Source: Physcia stellaris (Eukaryota > Ascomycota > Lecanoromycetes > Caliciales > Physciaceae). From it: 64,000 nt of DNA. Position numbers and translations under genes: made by a program. This document shows, one piece after another, positions 1 to 12,713 of this stretch. The stretch spans positions 1-64,000 of the forward strand of contig JABSSW010000003.1 of the NCBI GenBank assembly GCA_018902385.1. Reading direction: 5' to 3'. The notes below the pieces were generated by a model. It was not told the DNA's origin. It worked only from the letters and a program-made list of their open reading frames with translations, and did not search any database. The number at the start of each line of letters is the position of its first letter. The stretch's first letter is position 1.

Positions 1-2167
1 AAACAATCGTCGAAAAATTGAAACGTAAAATTTTGAATTTTTTAAACGTTTCGAAAGTGTATTCAATTCGAAAAAACAAACAAATTATTTTTTCATAAAT
101 TTTACGATCACAAAATCGAATTGATCGAAAATTCGAATCAATTGTTTCGAAATCGAATTTATTTTTTATCGTTCAAAAATTCGAAATTTTCAAAAATATT
201 TACACGATAATTTTCAAAAAAATTTATCAATTCAAACAAGACGTTTTATGTTTCGTTTATTTTATTCGTTGTCAAATCGAATAAACAATTTCGTTTGTAC
301 GTAAATTATCGAAAATTGAACGTCATAATCAAACGTAATAATTATTTTATTTCGTTGATTGAAAAAATTCTCGTTAAAATTATCGATTGTAAATTTTTGT
401 TCAAATTGAATATTATATCGATTTTCAATAAATTTCGAATGAATTCACAAAACGAAAATTTTATTATTTTTATATGTTCGTTAAACATTTACAAATATCA
501 TGTATTGTTTTTCGATTTTATCAATGATTCGATCAATTGACAACATTACATGAACGATTTGTTGTTTGAATATATTAATCATTTTTGTCAAATGTATTTG
601 AATGATATTTTCATTTATAACAAAATTCGAAAACAACATGAACGACATTTCATTCAAATATTTCAAAAATTGAAAAAAATTGATTTTCAAATCGATATCA
701 AAAAATGCGAATTTTTTCAAACAAAAATTTCATTTTTAAAAATCATATTATCGACAAAAAATTTACGCATGAATTTCAAAAAAATGTAAAATATTGTCAA
801 TTGAATTCGTTCAACGTGCATCAAAAAAATGCAAACGTTTGTGAATTTTTGTAATTTTTATCGACGTTTTATTAAAGCGTTTTCGAAATTCGTCAAATTT
901 TTAATTCGAATAATCAAAAAAAAATTGATTTCGAATGAATCGATTTCGTTAACGAAATATTCGAAATTTTGAAAAAACAAATAATCGAAATTTCAATTTT
1001 TCGACATTACGATCGCAATCGTAAAATTATTTTGAAAATCGATTTTTAAATTGATTTTAAATGAAATTTTATTTCAATACGACAACGACGAAATGTTTCA
1101 TTCGATAATTTTTTTCAAAAAAAAGATTTTTGTCGAACGCAATTACGAAATATATAACAAAAATTTTTGATCATTATTCGATGTTTGAAACATTGAAAAT
1201 TAAAATTTGAAAATATCAACAAATTTGTCGAAATTTATATCGATCATAAAAATTTGAAAATTTTCATGACGAACAAAAAATTCATTTTTCGTCAAATGCG
1301 TTGAATTGAAATTTTAATCGATTACAATATCAAAATTCAATATCAATTCGAAATCAAAAATGTTAAAACGAACGTTTTGATTCGAATGTTTGAATTTCGT
1401 TTTGTCGATAACAACGAACGAAAATTCTATAAAAAACAAATTTTGTTGTCGTTTTTTCGATTGCAATTATGTTCGATTGACGTTCAAAACGATGTGTACG
1501 AACGAATCATGCAAATCAATCGAATAAATGAAAATTGTATTAATTATCGTCAAATTTTGATCGATGAACAAATCATCAACGAAAAAATAAATTTACAAAA
1601 ATGTTCAAATCGAAACGACGTTTTTTTTAAAAACGAAAATTTATGATTATCAAATCGTTTAAATTTCATGATTGAAATAATTCGCGATATTCACGATCAA
1701 TTTTTTTGTATTTATTCGAACATAAATCGCACGAAAAAATTCATTAAACGTTATTATTATTGATTTAATATGCGATTATTTATCAAACGTTATATTCGTA
1801 ATTGTCACAAATGTCAACGATTTAAAATTTCACACGATGATCGTCATAAATTATTAACATCGTTGTCAATTTTTAATCAACGATGAATGAATATTTCGAT
1901 AAATTTCATAATCGAATTATTTGAATTCAAAAAAAACAACGTTATTTGCACGATTATCGATCGATTAATCAAAAAACGACATTATATTTTTTGCGTGATC
2001 GATGATAATAATTTGACAATCGAAATTTGCGTCAAAATATTTTTTCATTACGTATTTCGCACGTATGATTTATTTTTTTATCGTTTCGAATCGAAAAAAT
2101 CAATTTGTAAATCGCGTTTGAAATTTTTTTGCAAACGTTTGAAAATCAAATGTAAATTGTTTACGAC

Positions 2168-2328
2168 TGTTACGATAAAACGTATTGAATAATAATGTGG
2201 TGAATAAAGTGGTTGAATTGTTACTATCTAGGAGACAGAGTGCGAGATATGGGCCAGGCTGCCAAGGCGCTAGTCCGTTCTTGTCAAGATATCCTGACTC
2301 CAGCCCTATGTGGAGGTTTACCGTAACA
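2168..2328. repeat. Left LTR of element 1
   Basis: A 161-bp repeat, TG...CA, nearly identical to 4369-4529. The preceding five bases ACGAC are the target duplication. Confidence 0.88.
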
Positions 2329-2453
2329 GATGCCACCAACGAAAGAAGATCACAACGCCCTCGTTGTGCCGTGTGGCGGGGACATGCGAGTCGTCCTTCG
2401 AGAAATCTATTAGTAATACATGAAAAGAAGTAAGGAAACGGCCTGTTTCTCCA

Positions 2454-3995
2454 TCAGGGTGTCAAGGATCTCCGAGCCATGATATTGCGACCGCGCTCTT
2501 GAAGCTTCCCAGGTCCATGGCGAGGTGCTTGGTCGAAATGGATTGCACGTAGGTGCCGATGCAGGCCATTGTTCGATCCGAAAGTACCGCGGCAGATGCG
2601 GCAGTCGTGGGACAGGCTTGAGGCTCGAATGGTAGGTGAAACAGGTAGGTGGACCGAGGATTTGCAGATTGCGGCCCCTGGTTGAAAGCGTGAGATACCT
2701 GGCATTTTGTATGGCGAAACGCTTGATATCTCAGAGGTATGCAGGCGGGAGAAGGTCGGTGTTTTGTATGGTAAAACGGCCGATTTCTCAGACACGCTTT
2801 TGGTAGGAGGTGTGGATTTGGCGCGGCTCATTTCCGCAGGCATGAGTTGATTCAAACTCCTCGGATTCGGCGTTTTCGAGCCCTGACTAATCGAGGTGCT
2901 CTGGTTGGCTGCAGGCCTGAAGTAGGAGGTTATTTTGGGCTGGCGGGAGACCTTTGGGGAGGATTCGGTCTTCCTGGTGTGTAATAGGCCTGACTTCGGG
3001 CGCTTCTCAGCAAACATCTCGAACAGGTCATCGATAGTAAGGTAGGGTTTCTGGTGTTGGTGTTTTGGCACTGGTTTCTGAGGGGGGGTAGGCGGCGGAG
3101 TAGGCGGGCAAGTAACTGATGCGGTCTCCAACGCTTTTGGTATGATCTTTGGTGTGAGGACTGGGAGACGCGAAGGCTTTGGTGCAATGACTGGGCGTGA
3201 GGCTATTTCGGCCCAGGATATTGGCTTTCTTGGTGTTGCGGGGTCTTGAGGTGGCTGCTTTGGTGTGGCAGGTGGTGTAATAGGAAGTGAGGTATCGGAG
3301 GTCGATTCTGGGTGACTAACAGGTGGTGTGAGCAACAATGCTGGCTCACTCGGTGCTGGAGGTGTTGCAGGAGGTGTAGGCATCGTGGCGGGTTCCGATT
3401 TTGGTGTAGAGGGAGGTGTCATTGGTGCAGATGCTGCAGTTGGTGTAGTTTCTGCGGGCTCGTTTGGTGTAGGCATTGCCGGCTCGCTTGGTGTAATAGG
3501 ACTAGGAGGTGAGGGCATTGCGGACTCGTTTGCGGCAGGCTTTTGGCTCTTCTGGTGGTGATTCTGGATATGTTGATGGAGCTTGGTGTTGCTAGGAAAC
3601 TTCGCTGGGCAACGTCTGCAAGCAAATGCTTCTGCTCGCTCCTTTGCTATGCGGGCTTGTTCGGCTTCTTGACGCTCCGTTTCGATTAGTTTCAATCGCT
3701 CCTCCAAGTCAGCGAGATATGGTATGACCAGAGGGCATTGAGGAGATTTCTGAACGTGTGCTCCCCATGGATTTCCGTGGTGAGGAGAGCACTCCTGATT
3801 CCAATCTTCGACATATACGCAGAATTTGCAATGCTCACAACAAACGGCCGGTCGAAACTTGCTGAATGCAAAGCTGTAGCGCTGTTCAAGTTTGAAGCAT
3901 CCTCCTTCGATTAAAACCTTGTAGCTGGGTTGTTCATGCGGCCAATAGGAGGAATCGAGGCAGGGTTCGGGACCCCATTGAATATCGTAAGGCAT
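2454..3995 (-). CDS. Gag-like zinc-finger protein of element 1, with BIR-like N-terminus
   Basis: A 513-aa open frame fills the element. Residues about 15-90 resemble a BIR (IAP-repeat) zinc fold: a WP and GGCF segment, then C53-x2-C56, tryptophans at 65 and 77, and H80-x6-C87. The spacing between C56 and H80 is longer than in a canonical BIR. A short coiled-coil-like stretch follows at about 95-125. A C2H2 finger lies at about 126-148, then a long Pro/Thr/Ser-rich region (about 155-320). The block KPYLTIDDLFEMF is near residue 325 and ITSYF near 360. A second C2H2 finger is near the C-terminus. The middle and C-terminal half match the gag-like region of element 2, while the N-terminus does not. 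I infer a capsid or nucleic-acid-binding role from the retroelement context. No enzymatic domain is visible. Confidence 0.6.
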   Translation of the reverse strand: MPYDIQWGPEPCLDSSYWPHEQPSYKVLIEGGCFKLEQRYSFAFSKFRPAVCCEHCKFCVYVEDWNQECSPHHGNPWGAHVQKSPQCPLVIPYLADLEERLKLIETERQEAEQARIAKERAEAFACRRCPAKFPSNTKLHQHIQNHHQKSQKPAANESAMPSPPSPITPSEPAMPTPNEPAETTPTAASAPMTPPSTPKSEPATMPTPPATPPAPSEPALLLTPPVSHPESTSDTSLPITPPATPKQPPQDPATPRKPISWAEIASRPVIAPKPSRLPVLTPKIIPKALETASVTCPPTPPPTPPQKPVPKHQHQKPYLTIDDLFEMFAEKRPKSGLLHTRKTESSPKVSRQPKITSYFRPAANQSTSISQGSKTPNPRSLNQLMPAEMSRAKSTPPTKSVSEKSAVLPYKTPTFSRLHTSEISSVSPYKMPGISRFQPGAAICKSSVHLPVSPTIRASSLSHDCRICRGTFGSNNGLHRHLRAIHFDQAPRHGPGKLQERGRNIMARRSLTP

Positions 3996-4095
3996 TTGGT
4001 GGATAGATAGGTAGACGGGTATGCTGATGCCAACTGGCTAGATATTTGGGCTGCGGAGGACTCGTGATGTTTTGGCGCCGAATGGCTAGGTGTTT

Positions 4096-4155
4096 CTGGT
4101 GCAATAGATGCTGGTGCAATAGATGCTGGTGCAATAGATGCTGGTGCAATAGATG
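4096..4155. repeat. 15-bp tandem repeat, four perfect copies
   Basis: The unit CTGGTGCAATAGATG is repeated four times head to tail in the untranslated part of element 1, between its ORF start and the LTR. The perfect copies agree with a young insertion. Confidence 0.9.
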
Positions 4156-4368
4156 CTGGTTGTTGCAGAGCAACTGAGGCCGTTATCGTCAGGCAGGACT
4201 GGGTGCGTTTATCGTCTGCTGGACTGGATGTTGCAGAGCAACTGATGCAATTATCGTCTGCCGACTAGATGCTCCACAGGGGCTAGATACTGCACCGCAG
4301 TTGGATGCTGCTCATGCTAATGAGACAGCGATAGAAGCTGTCAATCGTTACTCGATGATGCTACCATT

Positions 4369-4529
4369 TGTTACGATAAAACGTATTGGATAATAATGTG
4401 GTGGATAAAGTGGTTGAATTGTTACTATCTAGGAGACAGAGTGCGAGATATGGGCCAGGCTGCCAAGGCGCTAGTCCGTTCTTGTCAAGATATCCTGACT
4501 CCAGCCCTATGTGGAGGTTTACCGTAACA
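4369..4529. repeat. Right LTR of element 1
   Basis: A 161-bp repeat paired with 2168-2328. It is followed by ACGAC, the second copy of the target duplication. Confidence 0.88.
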
Positions 4530-6292
4530 ACGACGTTTCAATTTCAAATCGATAATCAAATCGAACGAATTAATCAAAACATTGAAATTCGTTTACGATT
4601 GTATTGCAATTATCGTCAAAACGATTGAATTGATTGAATCGACATCATGAAATTCGTTAATAACAATGACGTTTTCGCAATCACAAATTTCATTTCGTTT
4701 TTTATCAATAAAAATTATCATTTTCGAATGATTTTTGATTCGAATTTGAATGATTACGAAATCATTAAAAAACGTTTATTAATCAAACAAAACGAATTTA
4801 TCGTCGAAAAAATGAATTGTATCATCGAATGAATCAAAATCAATGTTATTGATATTAAACGAAAAATGATTATTCGAATCAACAAATTTCGTTTTTCGAT
4901 CAATTTTGAAATAAAAAATTATGTATGATTAAATCGTCGTCACATCAAAACAATTCGTTCATTTGACAAATTAAATGACAAAAAATTAAATTCATATTTC
5001 GTTGTCAAAAAAAAAATATTGTTTACGAATTCGAATTGCTCGATGACATGCACATTCATTCAATTTTTCATTTTTGATTGTTAAAAAAAAATTTCAACGA
5101 TTCTTTGAAAAAATAACACAACGATTTTTCGAAATTCGTTATAACGCAAATGAAACGTTCGAATGAAAATTCGACGACATATTGCAATTTCGATATCATT
5201 ATTATCGTTTTCAATATCGTTGTAAATGATCGAATTGAAATTTTCATGATCGCACGTGATATTATGTCGACGACGACGAATTTCAAAATGTTCAAAATAT
5301 CGTCGATGTTTTTCACGAAATTAATTCAAAAACAACAAAATTTGTTTTGCGAAATGATTAAATCGTGTTTTTTATTGTTTGTAATCGATCATAAAACGTT
5401 ATTATCGAATTTTTTACAATTCATTTTCAAATTGATTCAAATGAATTTTTTTATAATTATTCGTTTCGTTGTCATTTCGCGTTATTTACAATCAAAATTT
5501 ACGTCGCATGAAAAATTGAATTGTGTCAAAAACATTTTCAAAAATTGTCGTCAAATCTTATTGAACAATGAATAATATAAAAAACGTGTCATGCATAAAT
5601 ATGAATGAACAACAAAATGTCAAAAAATTCAAATATTTATAAATTCGTCAACAAAATTTTCAATTGTTTATTAATGACACGCGAAATTATCTGTAAAATT
5701 CGTGCAAAATATTTGCTTTTCAAAAAATTTATTATTTACATATTTCGTTAAATGCAATGTACGAATCAATTGTCGTATATGCGATAACATCAACACGTTA
5801 ATCGTGATAACAAAAATTTCGTCGACGTAATCAAATTATTCGTTTTATGATATCAACATGATGTTGTAAAAATTTTCAAATTTGTCGATACGCGAAATCG
5901 CGTTATCAATTATTAATGTTCGTCGAAATTATTTTTTACAAATTGTATAAATTGATCATTTTTCAAAACGTTTATTGCATTCACGTTTTGACGCATGCAA
6001 TGTACACATCGATTTTCGCATATTCGAAAATATCAATGCATTAAAAATTGTAACGACGATTTTATTAACATGTTCAAACTGTTTATTTCAAGAAATAATC
6101 ATATAAATGTTTTCGAAATTTTGACGAATTTATTTCGTTGACGAAATTCATTTCGCGACGTTTCGCGTTTGTTTTTTTGTTTCGACGATCAATCAATTCA
6201 ATCTCATTTAACGACATATTTATATCGCGCAAAACGTTTAAAAAAAATCAATTAATCGTTTCGAAACGAAACTGAAAAAAAACGAAAAATAA

Positions 6293-6507
6293 TGTGACGA
6301 ACGTGTATCGAATTCAACATTTAACAAATTAACATCGAATTAACATCGTTATTTTATTACATCGAATGTTAAAATCGAAATTCGTTTTGACGCATTCAAA
6401 TGATCTAATTTTCTACATATGTTTTTACAGATTTTCATGTATTTGCTTTTCACTTAGAAATTCTCGTGTAATTATGTATTAGTTCAATCAATGCATAACA
6501 TTTCACA
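6293..6507 (+). repeat. Right LTR of Gypsy copy A
   Basis: This repeat of about 215 bp starts TGTGACGAACG and ends ATTTCACA. It belongs to the same LTR family as 11326-11542, 21574-21790 and 32949-33165. It keeps more non-mutated dinucleotides than the other copies. Confidence 0.85.
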
Positions 6508-9500
6508 TATTTTACACAAAACGTGTTCACGACACGTTTAGAAATTTACAAAAATGAACACACGAAATCACGAAATCAAATCAAATTTACAATTTTGATT
6601 TTGACGTCACGCGAAATCATTGTGTGTTTCAATAACAACAATAAAAAAACAATAAATTTATTTTTGACAATTTTGATATTGTACAAAATTGTTAACGTTA
6701 ACGAAACACAATTTAAATACGAAAAATATTTTTATCAAATTATTTCAAAAAAAAAATGATCGTAATGAATTTTTGTGTACGTGTTAAAACGTTAATCAAA
6801 TATTCAATATATTTATCAAAACAAACGACGAACGAAATAAATCGCAAATAAAACAAAAAAAAATCATGCAATAAACGCGAAAAAACGTTTGTTTAACGAC
6901 GACATATTAATATCAATTCGAACAATTGAAAATTAATTTTTTTCATTTCATATTGAAAACGTAACAATGAATAAAATCGTCGTCACGTCATCGATTTATG
7001 AATTACAATAAACATTTTATTATTTGAATTACAATGAACATTTGTTATTGATAATGAAAATGATTCATATAAAAATAAAAATAAATAAAAATCAAAACAA
7101 ATTTATTTATATTTGAAATAACGCAAAAAAATCGATATCAAAATACAAATCGAAAAATAAAAAAATAAAAAAACAATGTTCAAACGTCGATTCGAAAAAC
7201 AATTTCAAAAATAAAAAAGTTTTCATTTTTGCGTTTTATTATTAAATTATTTTAACGATAACAAATAAAAATCAAATTGAAATTATATGTCGATTTAATT
7301 TGACACGAATAAATTATCATGCGTAAAATTAAATAACATTGATAAAACGTAAAAAAATCGTCGTTAAAAAAAACGAAACAAAAACAAAAAAATCGATTTG
7401 AACGATTATTTTTAAAATTAAAAAATTTTGATTTTAACGTTTTATCGTTAAATCATTTGAATTATACAAAAATTTGATTTAAATTGTTTATTTCAATGTT
7501 CGAAAAACAATGCGTAACACAAAAATAAAAAATTACAATCAAAAAAATTCAAATTCGCGAAAAACAAACGTCGAAAAAACGTTTGTTTTCGCGTGTTCAA
7601 CAAAAACAATAATATATTGATAATTCGAACGAATGTTGATTTGAACATATTCGTGTTATATATCATGAATGTCGTGATATATCGCAAATGACAATATCAC
7701 GATTAACAAAAAAATTATCGCATGATCGCGAACATCAACATTGAAATTTAAAAATAAATTTCGATTGAACGTTGCGCAAACAACGAATTAACGTTACACA
7801 AAAAATTATTATCAAAAAAAAATTTTTTAACGAAAAAATTGAAAAATCGAATGAATTATACGCAAAAAAACATCGACGATTCGATTTTGAAAATCAAAAA
7901 AAAAAAACAATTATTATGTCGAGTTAAAATTGTCAAACACGTTAATTTGATCGAATTTAGCGTTTTGATCGATAAAATATAACATTTCGAAAATTTTCAT
8001 TTTTTTTTAATTTTACGATTCAATTTTATCATTATTTACAATGTTATTACGATAATTCATCATCGTTTTCTAAACATTGCGTTTGTTCGTAATCATTTGA
8101 TCATTCAATCGCATATTTTTTTACAGAAATTAACACAACAAATGTACAGAATTTGTCAACGTAACGCATAAAATATCAACGAAAAATTGTCAATATCACA
8201 AATTTTGCGATTGTTAAAATTAAAATATATTATAATTCGCGTCATATTTCGATTCGATTAAAACAAAACGAAAAAATTTATTTACAATTCAACAAAAAAT
8301 ACAAATTGTTTGATAAATCAAATTCGAAATTATTTCAACATAAATGCGAATCATTTCGAATTTTTAAACGTATCGAACGTTTTGCGTACAAATTGAAATT
8401 ATTATCAATATAACGAATTTATTTCGTCGTGTTTATTGTACAATTCGAATTAACATTTGTCGAAATTTTTTTTACGCGCGTTTTCGTTTTCATTATTTTA
8501 ATTTTATTGAAATCGAAAATGATACGAATCAATACAAATTTTATGAAATCGAAAAGTTAATTGAAAAACGAATCAAAAAATACAACAAAATTTTAATCAT
8601 TCAATATTTGATTCGTTGAATAAATTACGATTCAAAATACGACAAATAACGAAATATTTCAATATTGAACAACGTCACGAATTTTATTGAACAATACGAA
8701 TTCAATCATTCGAATGATTTTGATTATCGCAACAACAAACGAAAAACAAAAAAAAATTGATGCATAATATGATTACGCATGATAATAAAACATAAAATTC
8801 AATAAAAACATTAATTTTTCTTTTTTTGATTGACAGATTGTTATGACACAAAATCATATAAATAACATAAAATATGATAACATTATTCAATTAAACTTTT
8901 GCGTCGAAAAAATGTTTTATTGTTTATCGATTCGAAATCGAATGCATTTTGATCAAAACGTTTAAAACGTTTAAAATCAATTTTTAACGTTTTTGATTTT
9001 TTTATATAATACAAGTTTGCCCGTGAATTTTTTCAAAAAAATTCCATGCAGAACTTCAGAATTAGGTTTGAATTTGATAAGATTGCGAAGATCGACATTT
9101 CGCAATTGCTTTGCGATGTCAGCGACTTCGCATCTTAATAACATTTACACTCAATAAGTAAAATATACAAACGAAGGCTCATTTTGAAGCTCATTATGAG
9201 CTCTATTCAAATAATCAATAATATCGAATATTCATCGAGTGCAAAAATTCGAAGTTATGATCGAAATCGCGTTGAATTTGTTTGCAAATCGCCGAGAATC
9301 GGACGCAACACATTTCAGCAGACACAAATTTGACAGCGACGTAATCTTCGAACTCTCAAAACTATTGCGACAATGAATCGATTTGTACAATTCTTGAAGC
9401 GTTGAAATGCGCTTATTCTGTTTTATAATCTTGATTAAATACGCGAAAATCATATGAGGTTGTTGATTGAAATGCAAGATGCGAAGTAACTGTACAGATT

Positions 9501-11325
9501 TCGAAGAGTTGAGCGAAAACACTTTCGCAGACATCTCAATTGGCGATTTGACAACGATGAAGTCTTCGAAACGTCAAAACTATTGCGATAATGAGTCGAT
9601 TTCTATTATTTTTGCAACGTTGAAATGCGCTGATTCTGTTTTACAACTTTGATTGAATACATGAAAATCATATGTGATTGTTGCTTGATGTGCAAGATGC
9701 GAAATAATTGCAAATTATTGAAGCGTTTTGAGATGATCTTGACGTATGTCCCGATTGAAAACTTGAATTCTCAATTGATGAGAGTTATCGACTTTAACGA
9801 ATACGAACGCAGAATTGATCAGAATTTTTCCCGATCGATCACTCGCGTTAAGCGATTTTAATGAATATTTTATTATAGAAAGATTCTATTCGAATTAACA
9901 TCGAGTTTATAAAACATAATATCAAAAAATTGTAATCGATTTTAAATATTTTATATTTGAATAACATTTTCAATCATCGAAAAACATTTTTTGTTACGAA
10001 ATTATAATGTCACATCAAAACGCATGCAGACATGATTTGTTTATTTTTGTTTTTTGAATTGACAATTAATTTTAATTATCGTATCGATTATCGTTTATAT
10101 TCGTTCGTTTCATGTTGTTTTCAAAAAATACGTTCAATTTAATTGATATTAATGATGAATTTTAATTTTTATCGTAAAAAAAAATGACAAAAAAAATTTA
10201 ATGTTTGATTATGCAAACAATTTTCGAATGTCAAATAATTCATGTTAAATGAATGACATTATTGATATAAATGAATCAATAATGTGCAAAAAAAATTCAA
10301 AAAACAAAAACAAATTTTCATTTTTTCGTTCATTGTCAAATTTTTAACAAATAATTGATTGATATTTAAATGAATCATATGTCAAATTCGTTATGATTTG
10401 AATTTTCACGAAATTTCAAAAATAATTTAATTTTAATTACAAATTTGTTTTTGTTTTTGTTTTTGAAATTATTGAAAAATTTTTGATGTAATTTTTCAAA
10501 TATTTGTTTATTGTATTTTTTTTTCGTGACAACGAATACAATTAAAAATTAAATGAACATAATACACGATAAAATTTAAATACGTTAATAAAATCAAATA
10601 TATATATCATGAAAAATTTACAAAATAACATCGATGTAATTGCACGCACGTATTGATAAACGTATTCGTAAATCATTGTTTGAAATACGTTTAATTTCAT
10701 GTACATTTGATTTTTAATTGAATTATTGTTTTCAATACGATTTTTTTTCGAATATTTTCATTTCGACGATTTTGATATCAATATAACAATTTTTCATTCG
10801 AATCAAAATTAAAAATTTTCAAATTTGAATATAATTTTCGAAAACGAACGAATTTTCATTGAACAATTTTCGTAATTCAAACATCGTTTTTGCATTGTTT
10901 CAATTTATGCGTTCGAACAAAATCTGTTTAATAACGATGTTATTGTTCAACGACATTGCAACAAAAATTTTTTTCGTGAATTAATAAATACATTTTGCGT
11001 ATATTTGCAAAAAAATTGATTGATTTTTTTAACGACATGTAACAAACAACGATTTTTGTAACATTGTCGCAATTCGAAATTTCGAATTCGTTTTTGTCAT
11101 TTTTTGTCATCAACATAAAATATATTGTTATCAATTTTGTGTTCATTAAATTTTTTGATTCATATGAAATTTGAAAAAAAAAATCGAATGAATTCAATTT
11201 TTGCAAAACAAAAATTCACGTTGTTTCGAATTTTTTTATATTTTTGTCAATGAAATTGTTGCGATGATACAAATTAATACGATTTTTTTATTACAATTTT
11301 CGATTTTTCAATCGATCGCATTATT
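6508..11325. other. AT-rich DNA without a recognisable gene
   Basis: This is 4.8 kb of hypermutated sequence between copies A and B. I see no host gene, LTR pair or conserved retroelement motif in it. Short open frames are rich in K, N, F and I and look like by-products of AT composition. A less mutated island at about 9010-9860 stands out and contains a diverged tandem duplication. Confidence 0.6.
9310..9708. repeat. Diverged tandem duplication, 218-bp period, in a less mutated island
   Basis: Two units of about 180-218 bp (about 9310-9490 and 9528-9708) share landmarks at a constant offset of 218 bp, for example TCTTCG, ACTATTGCGA and TTGAAATGCGC. The island 9010-9860 has more C and G, and more CpT/ApG, than the flanks. 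No protein homology is evident. Confidence 0.7.
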
Positions 11326-11542
11326 TGTGACGAACGTATATCGAATTCAACATTTGACAAAATTAACATCGAATTAATATCGTTATTTTATCACATCGAA
11401 TGTTAGAATCGAAATTCGATTTGACGCATTCAAAAAATCAAATTTTCTACATATGTTTTTGCAAATTTCATGTATTTGTTTTTCATTTCGATATTTTCGT
11501 GTAATTATGTAATAATATCATATCATTGCATAACATTTCACA
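11326..11542 (+). repeat. Left LTR of Gypsy copy B
   Basis: A 217-bp repeat, TGTGACGAACG...TTTCACA, paired with 21574-21790. Confidence 0.85.
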
Positions 11543-12524
11543 TTATATCGAAATCATTTTTTTTTCATGTTCGTTCATGATACGCGAACATTCAAATAAA
11601 CAAAACTTTTTACAATTAAATTCAGTGAACGAATAAAAACATAATAAATTCAATTTGATTTTGATCATTCAACGAAAACAACGAAACATAATAAATTCGT
11701 TGTGAATTGAAAAAAACGAAACATAATAAATTCGTTTGTTTTGTTTTAAAAAACGTTCAAAACAGACGAATTCACGCGATAATTTCGATTCACAATACAA
11801 CAAATTTTTTTTTTTTATCATTTTTGACGAAACATTCGTGTTTGAAAATCAGAAAATCATCAAATCAAATTATTAAAAAACACATCAACAAACAAATATT
11901 TTTATTCAACATTCATTTGTTTCATCATAAACAAATATTTAGAAATTTCATTCAACATCACATCGAATTTGTCATTTTGAATGAAATTCAATCATTAAAA
12001 TTTATTTAAATCATTGTTTTGTTCATTTTTTTTTTTTTTCTGTTTCAACAATTATTCGATTTCAATTCACAATCATGATTTTTTCAAGTTTTTTTTTCGA
12101 AATCAATTTGAAAAATCGATTATTGTTTAACGAAATTACACAATTGAACGTGTATGTTTTTGATCGAATAATCACGAATTTCGAACAACATATCATCGAC
12201 ATTTTTTTGTTTTAAATTTTAATCAAAATGACGATGAATTTGATAAAAATGAATCGTTCAAAATCGTTAATTCGATAAACATTTTTTCGAAACAATAATT
12301 TCAATCAATGATCGTCAATTATTTCGACGAATTATGAATTATTTTCGAAATTTTTCGACGAAATCGAAATCGAAAAATGATCGTCATTCGAATTTGAAAT
12401 TTTCAAATAAAAAACATGAAAATCAAAATTTCGAATCATAATAAAAAAAATATAAAATCAACGAAATTTTGCGTGTCGTCAAAGTCGAAATTTCTGTTGT
12501 TCAAATTCAATGTAATGAATTTTT

Positions 12525-12711
12525 TGTGACGAGCGTACTACTTATGTGTTGGCCCCTGGTAGGTGTTTAGACCCTTATCTTATCACACCGGGATCCTGGC
12601 CCGGATCCCGGCTATGACCAAACCACCTACATATGCTCTGCCAGGCCTCCATAGTTAGTTCTGCAGTCTAGAATCCTGTTGTTTACCCATATCATTGCAT
12701 GGCACCTTACA
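12525..12711 (+). repeat. Left LTR of element 2
   Basis: A 187-bp repeat identical as read to 15204-15390. It begins TGTGACGAGCG and ends CACCTTACA. It contains AGTCTAGAAT at 12665-12674, complementary to the putative primer site downstream. Confidence 0.92.
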
Positions 12712-12713
12712 TT

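Larger units (their letters stand above)
2168..4529 (-). mobile_element. Element 1: young non-autonomous LTR element (TR-GAG-like) nested in copy A
   Basis: A 2,362-bp insert of normal base composition is bounded by two 161-bp direct repeats (2168-2328 and 4369-4529) that begin TG and end CA. Their ends form a short inverted repeat, TGTTACG/CGTAACA. The repeats differ at only two or so positions. A perfect 5-bp target duplication ACGAC (2163-2167 and 4530-4534) flanks it. The single long ORF (2454-3995) is on the minus strand. In that orientation a tRNA-primer-like TGGTAGCATC (4357-4366) lies 2 nt inside the 5' LTR, but no clear polypurine tract precedes the other LTR. No reverse transcriptase, RNase H or integrase is encoded. 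It looks whole and recent, and it inserted after the host copy was mutated or has escaped mutation. Confidence 0.85.
1..6507 (+). mobile_element. Ty3/Gypsy LTR retrotransposon fossil, copy A (left end outside window)
   Basis: A hypermutated Gypsy fossil runs in from the left edge. Recognisable parts in order are reverse transcriptase (about 290-800), RNase H (about 840-1350), the integrase zinc-binding and core region (about 1640-2160, continuing after the nested insert to about 4930), a 3' untranslated part, and the right LTR at 6293-6507. It is collinear with copy B over several kilobases. Element 1 is inserted in the integrase region at 2168-4529. The copy is thoroughly broken, with dozens of breaks, and has no coding capacity. 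It is older than element 1, which carries none of the mutations. Confidence 0.85.

Noticed and set aside
4096-4155. Possible CRISPR-like array of short repeats.
   Set aside because: The units are contiguous with no spacers and lie in a eukaryotic mobile element. It is a simple tandem repeat.
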